60,138 nt of DNA from assembly GCA_041910015.1 (NCBI GenBank), contig JAYRRR010000110.1, positions 1-60,138 of the forward strand. The letters are read 5' to 3'. Of the stretch, positions 1 to 9,097 are shown one piece after another. The notes beneath the pieces are model-generated. The model had not been told where the DNA came from. It made no database searches and saw nothing but the letters and a program-made list of their open reading frames with translations. How positions within the stretch are numbered: position 1 is the stretch's first letter; the number at the start of each line of letters is the position of its first letter. Source of the DNA: RPQJ01 sp041910015. Lineage in GTDB: Bacteria; Pseudomonadota; Gammaproteobacteria; Steroidobacterales; Steroidobacteraceae. Position numbers and translations under genes: made by a program.

Positions 1-46
1 ACTCTTAATCAGTAGGTCGTAGGTTCGAGTCCTACACGGCCCACCA
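1..46 (+). tRNA. tRNA-Lys (anticodon CTT), 3' part, cut by the window edge
   Basis: The visible part contains an anticodon loop CTCTTAA (anticodon CTT at 3-5, so lysine), a T arm GTAGG-TTCGAGT-CCTAC at 19-35, the 3' acceptor strand ACGGCCC at 36-42, discriminator A43 and an encoded CCA at 44-46. The 5' half (D arm and 5' acceptor strand) lies outside the window. The gene converges on cysS, whose stop is about 60 bases downstream. No hairpin followed by a T run is visible between them. Confidence 0.9.
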
Positions 47-107
47 CTTTCAGGCGATAGGCCCAGCCCCGTCGCGCGCCGCGAGCATCGGGTCCCGCCC
101 GCGGCCC

Positions 108-1577
108 TCAGCCCCGACGCCAGAGCGTCTTGCCGCCCGGCATGTCCTCGAGAACGATGCCGCTGGCGGCGAGCAGGTCGCGGATGCGGTCGGACTCCTT
201 GAAGTCCCTCGCCTTGCGGGCCGCGGCGCGCTCCGCGATGAGCCCATCGATGTCGGCGTCGGCGAGCGCCACGCCTTCGGTGACCACGAAAGCCGCTTCC
301 CCGCCCTGCATCTCCAGTCGTGCCGGTTCGGGCTTCGCGCCGCCCGCCTTCTTCGCCGCCGACTTGCGCAGGAACGCCTCGGATTCGAGGCCCAGCAGCC
401 CGAGCCGCGCGCCGAGCGCCTTCAGTTCCGCGGCGCCCTGCCCCGCCTTGTCCATGTCGCCTGCCGCCTTGGCCGTGTTGATCTCGCGCGCCAGCGACTG
501 CAGCTCGGCCACGGCCACGGGCGTGTTGAAGTCGTCGTCCATGGCGGCCATGAAGCGCTCCGTCGCCGCCGTGACGGGTGCCTTTGCCGCCGGCGTCACG
601 CCGCGCAGGGCAAGATACAGGCGCTCGAGCGCCGCATCGGCCTGCGCGAGGCTGTCGGGCGTGTAGTTGATCGGCCCGCGGTACTGGCTGTTGATGACGA
701 AGCAGCGCACCACCTCGGGGTCGCGCACCCATTCGAGCACTTCGCGCACGGTGAAGAAGTTGCCGAGCGACTTCGACATCTTGGCGTCGTCGACCCGCAC
801 GAAGCCGTTGTGCATCCACAGGTTCACGAACTTCGAGTCGCAGGCCGCACAGGTCTGCGCGATCTCGTTCTCGTGATGCGGGAACTTGAGGTCCATGCCG
901 CCGCCGTGGATGTCGAAGTGCGGCCCGAGCAGGTCCACCGACATCGCCGAGCACTCGATGTGCCAGCCCGGTCGTCCCCGGCCCCAGGGCGAATCCCACG
1001 CGGGCTCGCCGGGCTTGGCCGCCTTCCACAGCACGAAGTCGAGAGGATCGCGCTTGGCCTCGTCGACCTCGATGCGCGCTCCGGCGCGCAGATCCGCCGG
1101 CCGCTTGCCGGAAAGCTGGCCGTACGGCGCGAACTTCGCCACGGCGTAATAGACGTCGCCGTTGTCCGCCGCATACGCATAGCCCTTGTCGACGAGCACC
1201 TGCACCATCGACACGATCTGCGCCACGAACTCCGTCGCGCGCGGCTCGTGGTCGGCCAGCTGGACGCCGAGTGCGTCGCAGTCCTCGTGGTAGGCGCGGA
1301 TGAAGCGCTCGGTCAGCGCCTGCATCGGCTCGCCGTTCTCGCGCGCGCGCTGGATGATCTTGTCGTCGATGTCGGTGATGTTGCGGACGAACGTGACCTC
1401 GTAACCCGACGCGACCAGGTGGCGCCGCACGACGTCGAAGACGATCAGCATGCGGGCGTGGCCCAGATGACAGTAGTCGTAGACCGTCATGCCGCACACG
1501 TACATGCGGACCTTGCCCGGCTCGATCGGCCTGAAGGTCTCCTTGCGCCCCGTCAGCGAATTGTGGATTTGCAGCAT
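108..1577 (-). CDS. cysS: Cysteinyl-tRNA synthetase
   Basis: Charges tRNA-Cys with cysteine in the cytoplasm. The 489-residue product has the family's normal length. It carries C28 in the MYVCGMTVYD block (zinc ligand), the HIGH-type signature HLGH at 37-40, and a KMSKS loop followed by LGNFFT near residue 270. The open frame runs far upstream with no similarity to the family, so the ATG at 1577 is chosen: it gives the usual MLQIHNSLTG start. The first 25 bases overlap the end of gltX, so the two aminoacyl-tRNA synthetases are probably co-transcribed and translationally coupled. Confidence 0.96.
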   Translation of the reverse strand: MLQIHNSLTGRKETFRPIEPGKVRMYVCGMTVYDYCHLGHARMLIVFDVVRRHLVASGYEVTFVRNITDIDDKIIQRARENGEPMQALTERFIRAYHEDCDALGVQLADHEPRATEFVAQIVSMVQVLVDKGYAYAADNGDVYYAVAKFAPYGQLSGKRPADLRAGARIEVDEAKRDPLDFVLWKAAKPGEPAWDSPWGRGRPGWHIECSAMSVDLLGPHFDIHGGGMDLKFPHHENEIAQTCAACDSKFVNLWMHNGFVRVDDAKMSKSLGNFFTVREVLEWVRDPEVVRCFVINSQYRGPINYTPDSLAQADAALERLYLALRGVTPAAKAPVTAATERFMAAMDDDFNTPVAVAELQSLAREINTAKAAGDMDKAGQGAAELKALGARLGLLGLESEAFLRKSAAKKAGGAKPEPARLEMQGGEAAFVVTEGVALADADIDGLIAERAAARKARDFKESDRIRDLLAASGIVLEDMPGGKTLWRRG

Positions 1578-3004
1578 GTCCCGGTCTGGTCTCGTGGAAT
1601 TCCCGCCGCGGCGAGTCGCCGCCGGACTCGATCGCCGCCCATCAACCGCACGAGCGGTGCGAGCTCCGGCCCGTGCGTGGCGCCGGTCAGCGCCGAACGC
1701 AGCGGCATGTAGAGCCGCGCGCCCTTGCGGCCGCTCGCCTCGGCGAGCGCGCGCGTCCAGTGCTTGAAGTGGCCACCCGTGGTGTCGAACGTCTCGCGCG
1801 CCTGATGAAAGTATTCGATGCCGGCAGCGCCGATTTCGCCGGCCGCCTCGGCCGACACGGCCAATTCGTCGCCGGCGACGACGGCGACCAGCGCATCCAC
1901 GTCCGGAGGCACCAGCACGTTGCCGCGGACGGCGGTGACGAACGCCTCGCGTCGGGCCGCGTCGCCGAGCGCATCGATGCGGCGCCCGAGCCAGTGGTCG
2001 AGCTCGGCGTCGGTCGCGTGCGTGACGGCCTCGCGCTGCCAGTGCCTGAGCTGTGCCGGGTCGAAGCGCGCCGCGGAATGGCTCGTGCGGGCGAGGTCGA
2101 AGTGACGCGGCAGTTCGTCGACACCGAGCCAGCCGTCGTGTGAGCACGCATGGCCGAGCCGCGCCAGGTAATTGCAGACCGCGCCCGGCAGGTAGCCCTG
2201 GGCGTGCAGGTCCGAGAGGCTGGTGGCACCCTCGCGCTTGGACAGCGGCGCGCCGTTCTCGGCGAGCACGAGCGGCAGGTGTCCGTACCGAGGCAGGCGC
2301 ATGCCGAGTGCCTCGAGCAGCAGCAGTTGCCGCGGCGTGTTGGCCAGGTGATCGTCGCCGCGCAGCACCAGCGTGATGCCCATGGCCGAATCGTCCAGCG
2401 CGTTCGCGAGAAAGAACGAGACGCTGCCGTCCGCACGACGCAGCACGAAGTCGCCGATGTCGTCCGTCAGGAAGCGCTGCGGCCCGTGCACCTCGTCGAC
2501 GAACTCGACGGCGCGACCGTCAGGCACGCGAAAGCGCACGGCAGCCGGGCGGCCCGCGTCGAGCCGTCGGCGAACCTCGTCCGCGTCGAGCTTCAGGCAG
2601 GTGCGCGCATACCGTGGCGGCCGGCCCGCGGCGAGCTGCGCCTTGCGGGAGAACTCGAGTTCCTCCGGCGTGCAGAAGCACGGGTAGGTCAGCTTCAGCC
2701 CCTCGAGCCGCGCGAGCGCGTGTTCGTACGACGCGGAGCGCTGGCTCTGACGGTACGGCGCCGACGGGCCGCCGACGTCCGGCCCTTCGTCCCAGCGCAG
2801 CCCGAGCCAGCGCAGCTCCGCGAGCTGCTGCTCGAGGCCGGCATCGTGGCTGCGGCCGGCGTCGGTGTCCTCGACGCGCAGGACGAAGCGTCCGCCCGTG
2901 GCCCGCGCCGCCAGCCAGCTGAACAGCGCCGTGCGGGCGTTGCCGAGGTGCAGTGCGCCGGTAGGGCTCGGCGCAAAGCGGGTGACGTGGGGTCCTGCGG
3001 GCAT
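1553..3004 (-). CDS. gltX: Glutamyl-tRNA synthetase (class I)
   Basis: Attaches glutamate to tRNA-Glu. The 483-residue protein begins with the class I block FAPSPTGALHLGN at 10-22 (HIGH motif HLGN). It has a CFC...C zinc-type pattern (C109, C111, C136) and the KMSKS equivalent SKREG at 255-259. The length, with a full C-terminal anticodon-binding half, excludes the short tRNA-modifying GluQ-RS paralogue. The start is the ATG at 3004, because upstream sequence in the same frame shows no conservation. The final codons overlap the start of cysS. It is divergent from the cyclophilin gene that begins at 3110. A second GltX elsewhere in the genome cannot be excluded. Confidence 0.95.
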   Translation of the reverse strand: MPAGPHVTRFAPSPTGALHLGNARTALFSWLAARATGGRFVLRVEDTDAGRSHDAGLEQQLAELRWLGLRWDEGPDVGGPSAPYRQSQRSASYEHALARLEGLKLTYPCFCTPEELEFSRKAQLAAGRPPRYARTCLKLDADEVRRRLDAGRPAAVRFRVPDGRAVEFVDEVHGPQRFLTDDIGDFVLRRADGSVSFFLANALDDSAMGITLVLRGDDHLANTPRQLLLLEALGMRLPRYGHLPLVLAENGAPLSKREGATSLSDLHAQGYLPGAVCNYLARLGHACSHDGWLGVDELPRHFDLARTSHSAARFDPAQLRHWQREAVTHATDAELDHWLGRRIDALGDAARREAFVTAVRGNVLVPPDVDALVAVVAGDELAVSAEAAGEIGAAGIEYFHQARETFDTTGGHFKHWTRALAEASGRKGARLYMPLRSALTGATHGPELAPLVRLMGGDRVRRRLAAAGIPRDQTGTCCKSTIR

Positions 3005-3109
3005 GGCGGCGCATCTTACCGGATACGGCCGGTCGACCGCCGCGCAGGCTGGCCCGGGACGGTTGGCCCGCTTACCATCTCGCGCGTGTTCCTCCGCGGT
3101 GCCGGTCGC

Positions 3110-3745
3110 ATGCGCCATCCATTTCCCGTTCGCCTGTCGCTCCTGCCCCGCTTCGCGCTCGCCGTGGCGGTTCTGCTCGTGGCGGGCATCGGCCCGGCCA
3201 CCGCGCAAGTGCCCGCCGCAGCTGCCGGACCCGTGCGCGTGAAGTTCACGACCACGCTGGGCGCGTTCACCGTCGAGCTCGACAGCACCCGCGCACCGCT
3301 GAGCGTCGTCAATTTCGTGCAGTACGTGCGCGACCAGCACTACGACGGCACGATCTTTCATCGCGTCATCGGCAATTTCGTCGTGCAGGCCGGTGGCTAC
3401 ACGGCCGATGGCATGGAGAAGCCGACGCGCCCGTCCGTAGCCAATGAATCGGGCAACGGCCTGAGCAACCGGCGCGGCACGGTCGCGATGGCACGCACCG
3501 ACGACCCGCACGGCGCGACCGCGCAGTTCTACGTCAATCTCGTCGACAACCTCGCGCTCGACCCGGGCCCGACACGCTGGGGCTACGCCGTCATCGGCCG
3601 GGTCGTCGAAGGCATGGACGTCATTGACCGGATCGCGAGCGTGGCGACGGGCTCCCGTGGACCGTTCCCCGACGACACGCCGCTGCAACCCGTCGTGATC
3701 CAGACCGCCGAGGTGGTCGCTGCCGCCCCGGCGCCGGCACAGTGA
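3110..3745 (+). CDS. Exported cyclophilin-type peptidyl-prolyl cis-trans isomerase
   Basis: Catalyses proline cis-trans isomerisation during protein folding. The 211-residue product has an N-terminal signal peptide (basic start, hydrophobic segment about residues 12-28, likely cleavage after ATAQ), so a periplasmic PpiA-like location is inferred. The cyclophilin core follows, with FHRVIGNFVVQAGG (catalytic Arg), MARTDDPHGATAQFYVN and the WGYAVIGRVVEGMDVID block. The start is the ATG at 3110, which gives a clean signal peptide; an in-frame GTG at 3086 is possible. Its stop overlaps the GTG start of lpxH (GTGA). Cyclophilin-lpxH next to cysS is the arrangement also seen in enteric bacteria. Confidence 0.93.
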   Translation: MRHPFPVRLSLLPRFALAVAVLLVAGIGPATAQVPAAAAGPVRVKFTTTLGAFTVELDSTRAPLSVVNFVQYVRDQHYDGTIFHRVIGNFVVQAGGYTADGMEKPTRPSVANESGNGLSNRRGTVAMARTDDPHGATAQFYVNLVDNLALDPGPTRWGYAVIGRVVEGMDVIDRIASVATGSRGPFPDDTPLQPVVIQTAEVVAAAPAPAQ

Positions 3746-4485
3746 ACGGCCGGCGCGACCGGACCCTGCTGGTCTCGGACCTGCACCTCGACGCGTCGGT
3801 GCCCGCGATCGCACGGCAGTTCCTGGCTTTCATCGACGGCGAGGCGCGTGGCGCGCGCGCCCTGTACGTGCTCGGCGACCTGTTCGAGGCCTGGCTCGGC
3901 GACGACGATCCGGACCCCGCGGGTCGCGGGATCGTCGCCGCACTGCGCCGTCTGACCGATTCGGGCGTGCCCGTGTTCTTCATACACGGCAATCGCGACT
4001 TCCTCATCGGCCGACGCTTCGCGGCCGAGACGGGCGCGCGACTGCTCGCCGACGGCACGATCGTCGATCTGCACGGCGAGCGCGTGCTGCTCATGCACGG
4101 CGACGTGCTGTGCACGGCCGACCACAGCTACCAGCGGCTGCGCCGCATCCTGCGCAACCCCGTCGTGGGCTTCACGCTGCGTCACCTGCCACTCGGCGCC
4201 CGACGAAGACTCGGCCGCAAGCTGCGCGAGGGCAGCCAGATGCACGTGGGCGCCACGGCCGCCGAGATCATGGACGTGACGCCGGCCGCGGTGCTCGAGG
4301 AAATGCGCCGTGCCGGCGTGCGCACGCTCGTGCACGGGCATACGCATCGGCCCGCGATCCACGGGTTCCAGCTCGACGGTGCGCCGGCACGCCGCATCGT
4401 GCTCGGCGACTGGTACGCGCAGGGCAGCGTGCTCGAGTGGCGCGACGACGGGGTGGAGCTGCGCGCGCTCGCGCGCGGCGCGTGA
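3742..4485 (+). CDS. lpxH: UDP-2,3-diacylglucosamine diphosphatase
   Basis: Hydrolyses UDP-2,3-diacylglucosamine to lipid X at the inner face of the cytoplasmic membrane, a step of lipid A synthesis. The 247-residue protein shows the calcineurin-like metallophosphoesterase blocks in order: SDLHLD (D13, H15), GDLFEAW (D46), GNRDF (N84), MHGD and HGHTHRP (H200, H202). It starts with GTG overlapping the stop of the cyclophilin gene, so translation is probably coupled. It is convergent with the kinase gene ending at 4487. The presence of lpxH indicates an LPS-bearing Gram-negative cell. Confidence 0.95.
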   Translation: MNGRRDRTLLVSDLHLDASVPAIARQFLAFIDGEARGARALYVLGDLFEAWLGDDDPDPAGRGIVAALRRLTDSGVPVFFIHGNRDFLIGRRFAAETGARLLADGTIVDLHGERVLLMHGDVLCTADHSYQRLRRILRNPVVGFTLRHLPLGARRRLGRKLREGSQMHVGATAAEIMDVTPAAVLEEMRRAGVRTLVHGHTHRPAIHGFQLDGAPARRIVLGDWYAQGSVLEWRDDGVELRALARGA

Positions 4486-4486
4486 A

Positions 4487-5737
4487 TCAGGCCGCGGCGC
4501 TCGCGAGCACGCGGTCGATCGCGCCGACGATGGCGGCCGCCGACGGAAAACGGTCTTCCCGCCGCTTCGCCAACAGCCCGTCGAGCAGCGGCTGCAGGGG
4601 CGCGAGCGGCGTGGGCAGTCGCGGGATCGGCGCATTGACGTGCATGAAGATGACCGCGAGCGGCGTCTCGGCGAGGTAAGGCTTCTCGCCCGTCAGCATT
4701 TCGTACAGCACGACGCCGAGCGAGTAGAGGTCGCTGCGCTCGTCGAGCGGCAGGCCGTGCCCCTGCTCCGGGCTCATGTAGTGCGGCGTGCCGAAGATCG
4801 TGCCGACACCGGTGATGTCGCTCTCCAGACGCAGTTGCCGCGCGAGCCCGAAGTCGATGAAAGCCACCGTGCCGTCGTGGCGCAGCAGCAGGTTACCGGG
4901 CTTCACGTCCCGGTGCAGCACGCCGACCTCGTGCAACGCGCCGAGCGCCGCCGCCATCTGCCGCACGACGTTCAGCGCGGCGACGGGGCCGAGACGCTCG
5001 CGCATGCGCGCGCGCAGGTCACCGCCCGGGAAGTACTCCATCGACAGGTAGAGGTGGTCGTCCGCGACGCCGATGTCGTGGATGCGCGCGATGTTCGGGT
5101 GCCGCAGGTGCGCGACCAGCTCGTACTCGCGCAGGAACCGGTCGAACGTCGTGCTGCCCTCGACGACGTCGGGCACCTGCCGGAAGATCTTGAGCACGCG
5201 CTGCTCGCCCGTGCGCCCGTCGACCGCGAGGAATACGCTCGACGAGCCGCCGACCGCGAGTCGCCGCACGCAGCTGTAGCCGCGGATACGCACGGACCCG
5301 AAACGGTCGGGCGGCACCTGCTCGAGCGCCGCACGCGAGGTGCCCGCGACGACGTTGTGCCGCTTCGCCAGCGCCAGCCGCAGCGCCCCGCAGAGCTCGG
5401 AGTGCTCGAACTCGGTGCGTGGCAGCACGGCAAAGGCGCCGAGCGCGCGGGCCCGCTCGGCGAGCGCGGCTTCGGCGGCCGGCAGCAGGTAGACGATCGG
5501 CGGAAAGGCCGGCCGGGCCTTCATGTCGCCGATCCAGTCGAGCCCGCGGCCGCCCTGCACGTCATGGTCGAGCATGACGACGTCGTAGGCCATGCCGGTG
5601 AAGCCGGCGGGCAGTCGCCCGCGCGTCGCCGGCTCGTACTCGGCCGGCAGCGCGTCGCGCCACTCCAGCGTGACGTGATGCGCGAGCAGTTGCCGGTAGT
5701 CCGGCCGGTCGCTCACGATCAGGGCGCGCAGGTTCAT
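4487..5737 (-). CDS. Receiver-like domain fused to a eukaryotic-type Ser/Thr protein kinase
   Basis: Predicted cytoplasmic signalling kinase of 416 residues. Residues 1-125 resemble a response-regulator receiver fold: D57 lies in MLDHDVQGG at the phospho-acceptor position, but the usual Lys is replaced (LPRT near 105-108), so phosphorylation is uncertain. Residues 150-412 form a protein kinase with a glycine-rich loop VGGSSS (162-167), K183, HRD (275-277), N282, DFG (295-297) and SPEQ; all catalytic residues are present. There is no transmembrane or PASTA segment. It is the last gene of the fimV-purF operon and overlaps the glycerate kinase by 4 bases (ATGA). Its substrate is unknown. Confidence 0.88.
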   Translation of the reverse strand: MNLRALIVSDRPDYRQLLAHHVTLEWRDALPAEYEPATRGRLPAGFTGMAYDVVMLDHDVQGGRGLDWIGDMKARPAFPPIVYLLPAAEAALAERARALGAFAVLPRTEFEHSELCGALRLALAKRHNVVAGTSRAALEQVPPDRFGSVRIRGYSCVRRLAVGGSSSVFLAVDGRTGEQRVLKIFRQVPDVVEGSTTFDRFLREYELVAHLRHPNIARIHDIGVADDHLYLSMEYFPGGDLRARMRERLGPVAALNVVRQMAAALGALHEVGVLHRDVKPGNLLLRHDGTVAFIDFGLARQLRLESDITGVGTIFGTPHYMSPEQGHGLPLDERSDLYSLGVVLYEMLTGEKPYLAETPLAVIFMHVNAPIPRLPTPLAPLQPLLDGLLAKRREDRFPSAAAIVGAIDRVLASAAA

Positions 5738-7029
5738 GCCACTCCTTCTCCCGCCTTCAACGCCAGCACGAGGTCGCCGACGTTGGTCAGCGTCGCCCCG
5801 GTGTGCAGCAGATCGCCGGCGGCTTCGAGGAAACTACCCGAATCCGCGGCCGCGAGCGATACGTGCGGATCGTAACCGGCGTCCCGGCCGCGCCCGCAGG
5901 TGCCGGCATCCACGATCGCGCCCGCATCCGCGGTCGTGCCGTCGATGCCGTCGGTGCCCGCCGCGAGCAGCCAGACGTCGCGGATGTCGCGGGCTTCCAG
6001 CGCGATGGCGGCAGCCAGCGCCAGCTGTTGATTGCGGCCACCCCGGCCCGGCCGCACCGGCAGTTCGACCGTCGACTCGCCGCCCTGGATCACCAGCGTC
6101 CGCGGTGGCAGCCGGCGTGCCCGGGCCGCCCAGCGCGTGCCGAGTCCAGCGGCGTCGCCCGTCATCCGCACGCGGTTCCGGTGCGGTGCGTAGCCGAGCG
6201 ACGCTGCCTTCGCCGCCGCCGCCGCACAGGCCATGCGGAGCGTCGCGACCATGCGCGTCGGAACACGCGGTGGCGTGGTCTGCCGATCGTCGGCACCCGC
6301 CGCTTCGAGCGCCGCCCGGACCTGTGGTGGCAGCGTCGCGGCTTCGAGCGCCTCCGCAGGATCGGACGCATGCAGCAATCCGGACCCGATGACCTGCGGC
6401 TCGTCCCGCGGCACGTCTGAGATCATCAATGCCAGCGAGCGACGGCTGCCCGCCATGGCTGCGAGCCCGCCGCCTTTCAGGCGCGAGAGCCGGCGGCGTA
6501 TCGCATTCACCTGTTTGATGGGCGCGCCGGAGGCGAGTGCCCAGCGATTGACCTGCGCAAGGTCGTCGAGCGTGACGCCCGCGCGCGGCCATTCGAACAG
6601 TGCCGAGGCGCCACCGGACACCAGGAACAACAATGGCGCGTGGCCAGGCAGTGCCGCGATGAACTGCGCCACCGCTTCCCCGGCGGCGACGCTGCGTTCG
6701 TCCGGAACAGGATGCGACGAAGTCATGATGTGTATGTGCGGTGCATATCCACGCAATGCGTCCGGAAAATGCCCCGCCGGCGCAACGACCATGCCGCCCG
6801 CGAGACGCCCGCCGAGCACGTCGGCCGCGCCGAGGACCATCGCGCCCGCGGCCTTGCCCACGGCGACGACGTGCCACGTGCCGGACACGGGCCGCGCGGT
6901 CAGACTGGCGCGCACGCAGCGGCGCGCGTCGACCGCGTCGACCGCGGCGCCGAAGCACTCCAGCAGGACCGCGCGCGGGGCCGGCGTGCGAGAACCGCTC
7001 CCGTGGCGACGGGAGACGTCCGGAATCAA
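5734..7029 (-). CDS. Glycerate 2-kinase (MOFRL / DUF4147 family)
   Basis: Predicted to phosphorylate D-glycerate to 2-phosphoglycerate, feeding glycolysis from glyoxylate, tartrate or serine breakdown. The 431-residue length fits the GckA/TtuD family. Recognised blocks are VAVGKAAGAM near 55-65, SSHPVPDE, FLVSGGASAL, INAIRRRLSRLKGGGLA, ISDVPRDEPQ and the C-terminal LLAAGTDGIDGTTADAGA motif. The start is a TTG at 7029 that overlaps the purF stop by 4 bases and has AAGG upstream; no ATG lies near the conserved N-terminus. It is co-transcribed with purF upstream and the kinase gene downstream. Whether the physiological substrate is glycerate rather than another hydroxy acid is not shown. Confidence 0.88.
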   Translation of the reverse strand: MIPDVSRRHGSGSRTPAPRAVLLECFGAAVDAVDARRCVRASLTARPVSGTWHVVAVGKAAGAMVLGAADVLGGRLAGGMVVAPAGHFPDALRGYAPHIHIMTSSHPVPDERSVAAGEAVAQFIAALPGHAPLLFLVSGGASALFEWPRAGVTLDDLAQVNRWALASGAPIKQVNAIRRRLSRLKGGGLAAMAGSRRSLALMISDVPRDEPQVIGSGLLHASDPAEALEAATLPPQVRAALEAAGADDRQTTPPRVPTRMVATLRMACAAAAAKAASLGYAPHRNRVRMTGDAAGLGTRWAARARRLPPRTLVIQGGESTVELPVRPGRGGRNQQLALAAAIALEARDIRDVWLLAAGTDGIDGTTADAGAIVDAGTCGRGRDAGYDPHVSLAAADSGSFLEAAGDLLHTGATLTNVGDLVLALKAGEGVA

Positions 7030-8528
7030 ACGACGGCCTTGAGGATGCCGCCGCCGGCGCCGCGGCGCTGTTTCGCCTGGTCGGAGCGCTCGGACTGCAG
7101 CTTGTCGAGGTATTCGGGCGTGATGTCGCCGGTGACGTACTCGCCCGAGAAACAGGACGTGTCGAATTCGCGCACGCCGGAGTCGTGATGACGCACGGCC
7201 TTCACGAGGTCGTCGAGGTCCTGGTAGATCAGCCAGTCCGCGCCGATCTGTCGGGCGACCTCCTCCTCGGTGCGGCCCGCCGCGACCAGTTCGGAGGCGG
7301 CCGGCATGTCGATGCCGTAGACGTTCGGATAGCGCACCGGCGGCGCCGCGGAGGCAAAGTACACCTTGTTCGCGCCCGCCTCGCGCGCGATCTCGATGAT
7401 CTGCGCCGAAGTCGTGCCACGCACGATCGAGTCGTCGACCAGCAGCACGTTCTTGCCGCGGAACTCGAGGTCGATCGCGTTCAGCTTGCTGCGCACCGAT
7501 TTCCGGCGCTGGCCCTGCTCCGGCATGATGAACGTGCGGCCGATGTAGCGGTTCTTGATGAATCCCTCACGGTACTTCACGCCGAGGATCTGCGCCACCT
7601 GCATCGCACTCGTGCGGCTGGTGTCCGGGATCGGGATCACGACGTCGATGTCGTGGTCCGGGCGCACGCGCCGGATCTTCTCGGCGAGCAGCTCGCCCAT
7701 GCGCAGCCGCGCCTTGTACACCGAGATGTTGTCGATGATCGAGTCGGGCCGCGCAAAATAGACGTACTCGAAGATGCAGGGCGTGTGATGGACGGCCCCG
7801 GCGACCTGCTGCGTGTTCAGCCGGCCGGTCCCGTCGATGTAGACGGCCTCGCCGGGCCCCACGTCGCGCACCAGCTCGAAGCCGGCCTGGTCGAGTGCGA
7901 CACTCTCCGACGCGAGCATGTACTCGCGGCCCTTCGGCGTCTCGCGCGAGCCGATCACCAGCGGACGGATGCCGTGCGGATCGCGGAAGCCGAGGATGCC
8001 GTGACCGAGGATCAGCGCGATCACGGCATATCCGCCGACGATGCGCCGGTACGTCGCGCTCACCGCCGCGAAGATGTCGGCCGCCGAGGCCCGCGGCGTG
8101 CCGAAACGCTGCAGCTCGCTCGCCAGCACGTTGAGCAGCACTTCGGAATCCGACGAGGTGTTGAGATGACGGCGATCCTCGCGCACGAGAACTTCGGCGA
8201 GCTCCTTCGCGTTGGTCAGGTTGCCGTTGTGCGCGAGGCAGATGCCGTAAGGCGCATTGACGTAGAAGGGCTGCGCCTCGTCGGAACTGTCGCAGCCGGC
8301 CGTCGGATAGCGGACGTGCCCGATGCCGATGTTGCCCCGCAACTGCAGCATGTGCCGCTGCTGGAACACGTCGCGCACGAGGCCCACGTCCTTGCGCATG
8401 TACAGTGCACCGTCGTGCTCGGTCATGATGCCCGCGGCGTCCTGCCCACGGTGCTGCAGCACCGTCAGCGCGTCGTAGATCTGCTGGTTGGCAGCGCTGG
8501 AACCCACGATGCCGACGATTCCGCACAT
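7026..8528 (-). CDS. purF: Amidophosphoribosyltransferase
   Basis: First committed enzyme of purine synthesis: PRPP plus glutamine gives 5-phosphoribosylamine. The 500-residue protein begins MCGIVGIVG, where C2 becomes the N-terminal nucleophile of the glutamine amidotransferase after Met removal. This fixes the start at 8528 even though the open frame runs further upstream. The glutaminase half includes RGQDAAGI and NGNLTN. The phosphoribosyltransferase half has the PRPP motif VLLVDDSIVRGTTS at 361-374. It lies downstream of cvpA with a 10-base gap, the arrangement common in gammaproteobacteria, and is followed by overlapping glycerate kinase. Confidence 0.97.
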   Translation of the reverse strand: MCGIVGIVGSSAANQQIYDALTVLQHRGQDAAGIMTEHDGALYMRKDVGLVRDVFQQRHMLQLRGNIGIGHVRYPTAGCDSSDEAQPFYVNAPYGICLAHNGNLTNAKELAEVLVREDRRHLNTSSDSEVLLNVLASELQRFGTPRASAADIFAAVSATYRRIVGGYAVIALILGHGILGFRDPHGIRPLVIGSRETPKGREYMLASESVALDQAGFELVRDVGPGEAVYIDGTGRLNTQQVAGAVHHTPCIFEYVYFARPDSIIDNISVYKARLRMGELLAEKIRRVRPDHDIDVVIPIPDTSRTSAMQVAQILGVKYREGFIKNRYIGRTFIMPEQGQRRKSVRSKLNAIDLEFRGKNVLLVDDSIVRGTTSAQIIEIAREAGANKVYFASAAPPVRYPNVYGIDMPAASELVAAGRTEEEVARQIGADWLIYQDLDDLVKAVRHHDSGVREFDTSCFSGEYVTGDITPEYLDKLQSERSDQAKQRRGAGGGILKAVV

Positions 8529-8538
8529 GGCCGTGCCC

Positions 8539-9045
8539 TCAGATGCTGGCTTCGACAGCGTCCTCGATCGCCCGCCGTCCGGTCTCGACATAGCCTCGCA
8601 GGATGGAGGCCATTTCCTGGCCGATCGGCATCAGCCTGGAGCGTTTCCACCAGGACTCGTCCTGCATGCCCGCCGCGGCGGCGAGCATCACGGCGAAGCC
8701 GACGATGACCGCACCGCGCACCAGCCCGAACACCGTGCCCAGCATCCGGTCGAGCCCGAGCGTGAGTCCCGACCGCTGTACGAGGTAGCCGAGCAGGCTG
8801 CCGACCAGCCATGCCGTCATCAGCGCCGCCAGCAGGAGTATCAGACGCGCGACCCAAACCTGGAGTTCGGTGCCGGCGAGCGAACCGCCGAGGTATGGCT
8901 GCAGTTCGGGCGCATACCGCCACGCGAGCCAGAGACCGGTAAGCCAGCCGAGCAGCGCGACGGATTCCCTGAGGAAACCCCGGATCGCACCGAAGAGCAT
9001 GGAGACGAGGACGATCGCAACCAGGATGTAATCGACGGGAGTCAT
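8539..9045 (-). CDS. cvpA: CvpA family inner-membrane protein
   Basis: Small integral membrane protein named for colicin V production. In enteric bacteria the family is tied to purF expression and envelope stress tolerance; its biochemical role is unknown. The 168-residue product has about four hydrophobic segments (roughly 5-22, 28-43, 64-86 and 101-126), with the conserved DYILVAIVLVSMLFGAIRGF region at the N-terminus. The start at 9045 is chosen because it gives the family's normal N-terminus; the frame runs only slightly upstream of it. It sits between a SPOR protein and purF, a conserved order. Confidence 0.92.
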   Translation of the reverse strand: MTPVDYILVAIVLVSMLFGAIRGFLRESVALLGWLTGLWLAWRYAPELQPYLGGSLAGTELQVWVARLILLLAALMTAWLVGSLLGYLVQRSGLTLGLDRMLGTVFGLVRGAVIVGFAVMLAAAAGMQDESWWKRSRLMPIGQEMASILRGYVETGRRAIEDAVEASI

Positions 9046-9097
9046 GCTGCAGCGGCGTCCCGCGGGGAAAAACTGGCGGAATTCTAGCAAATGGCCG

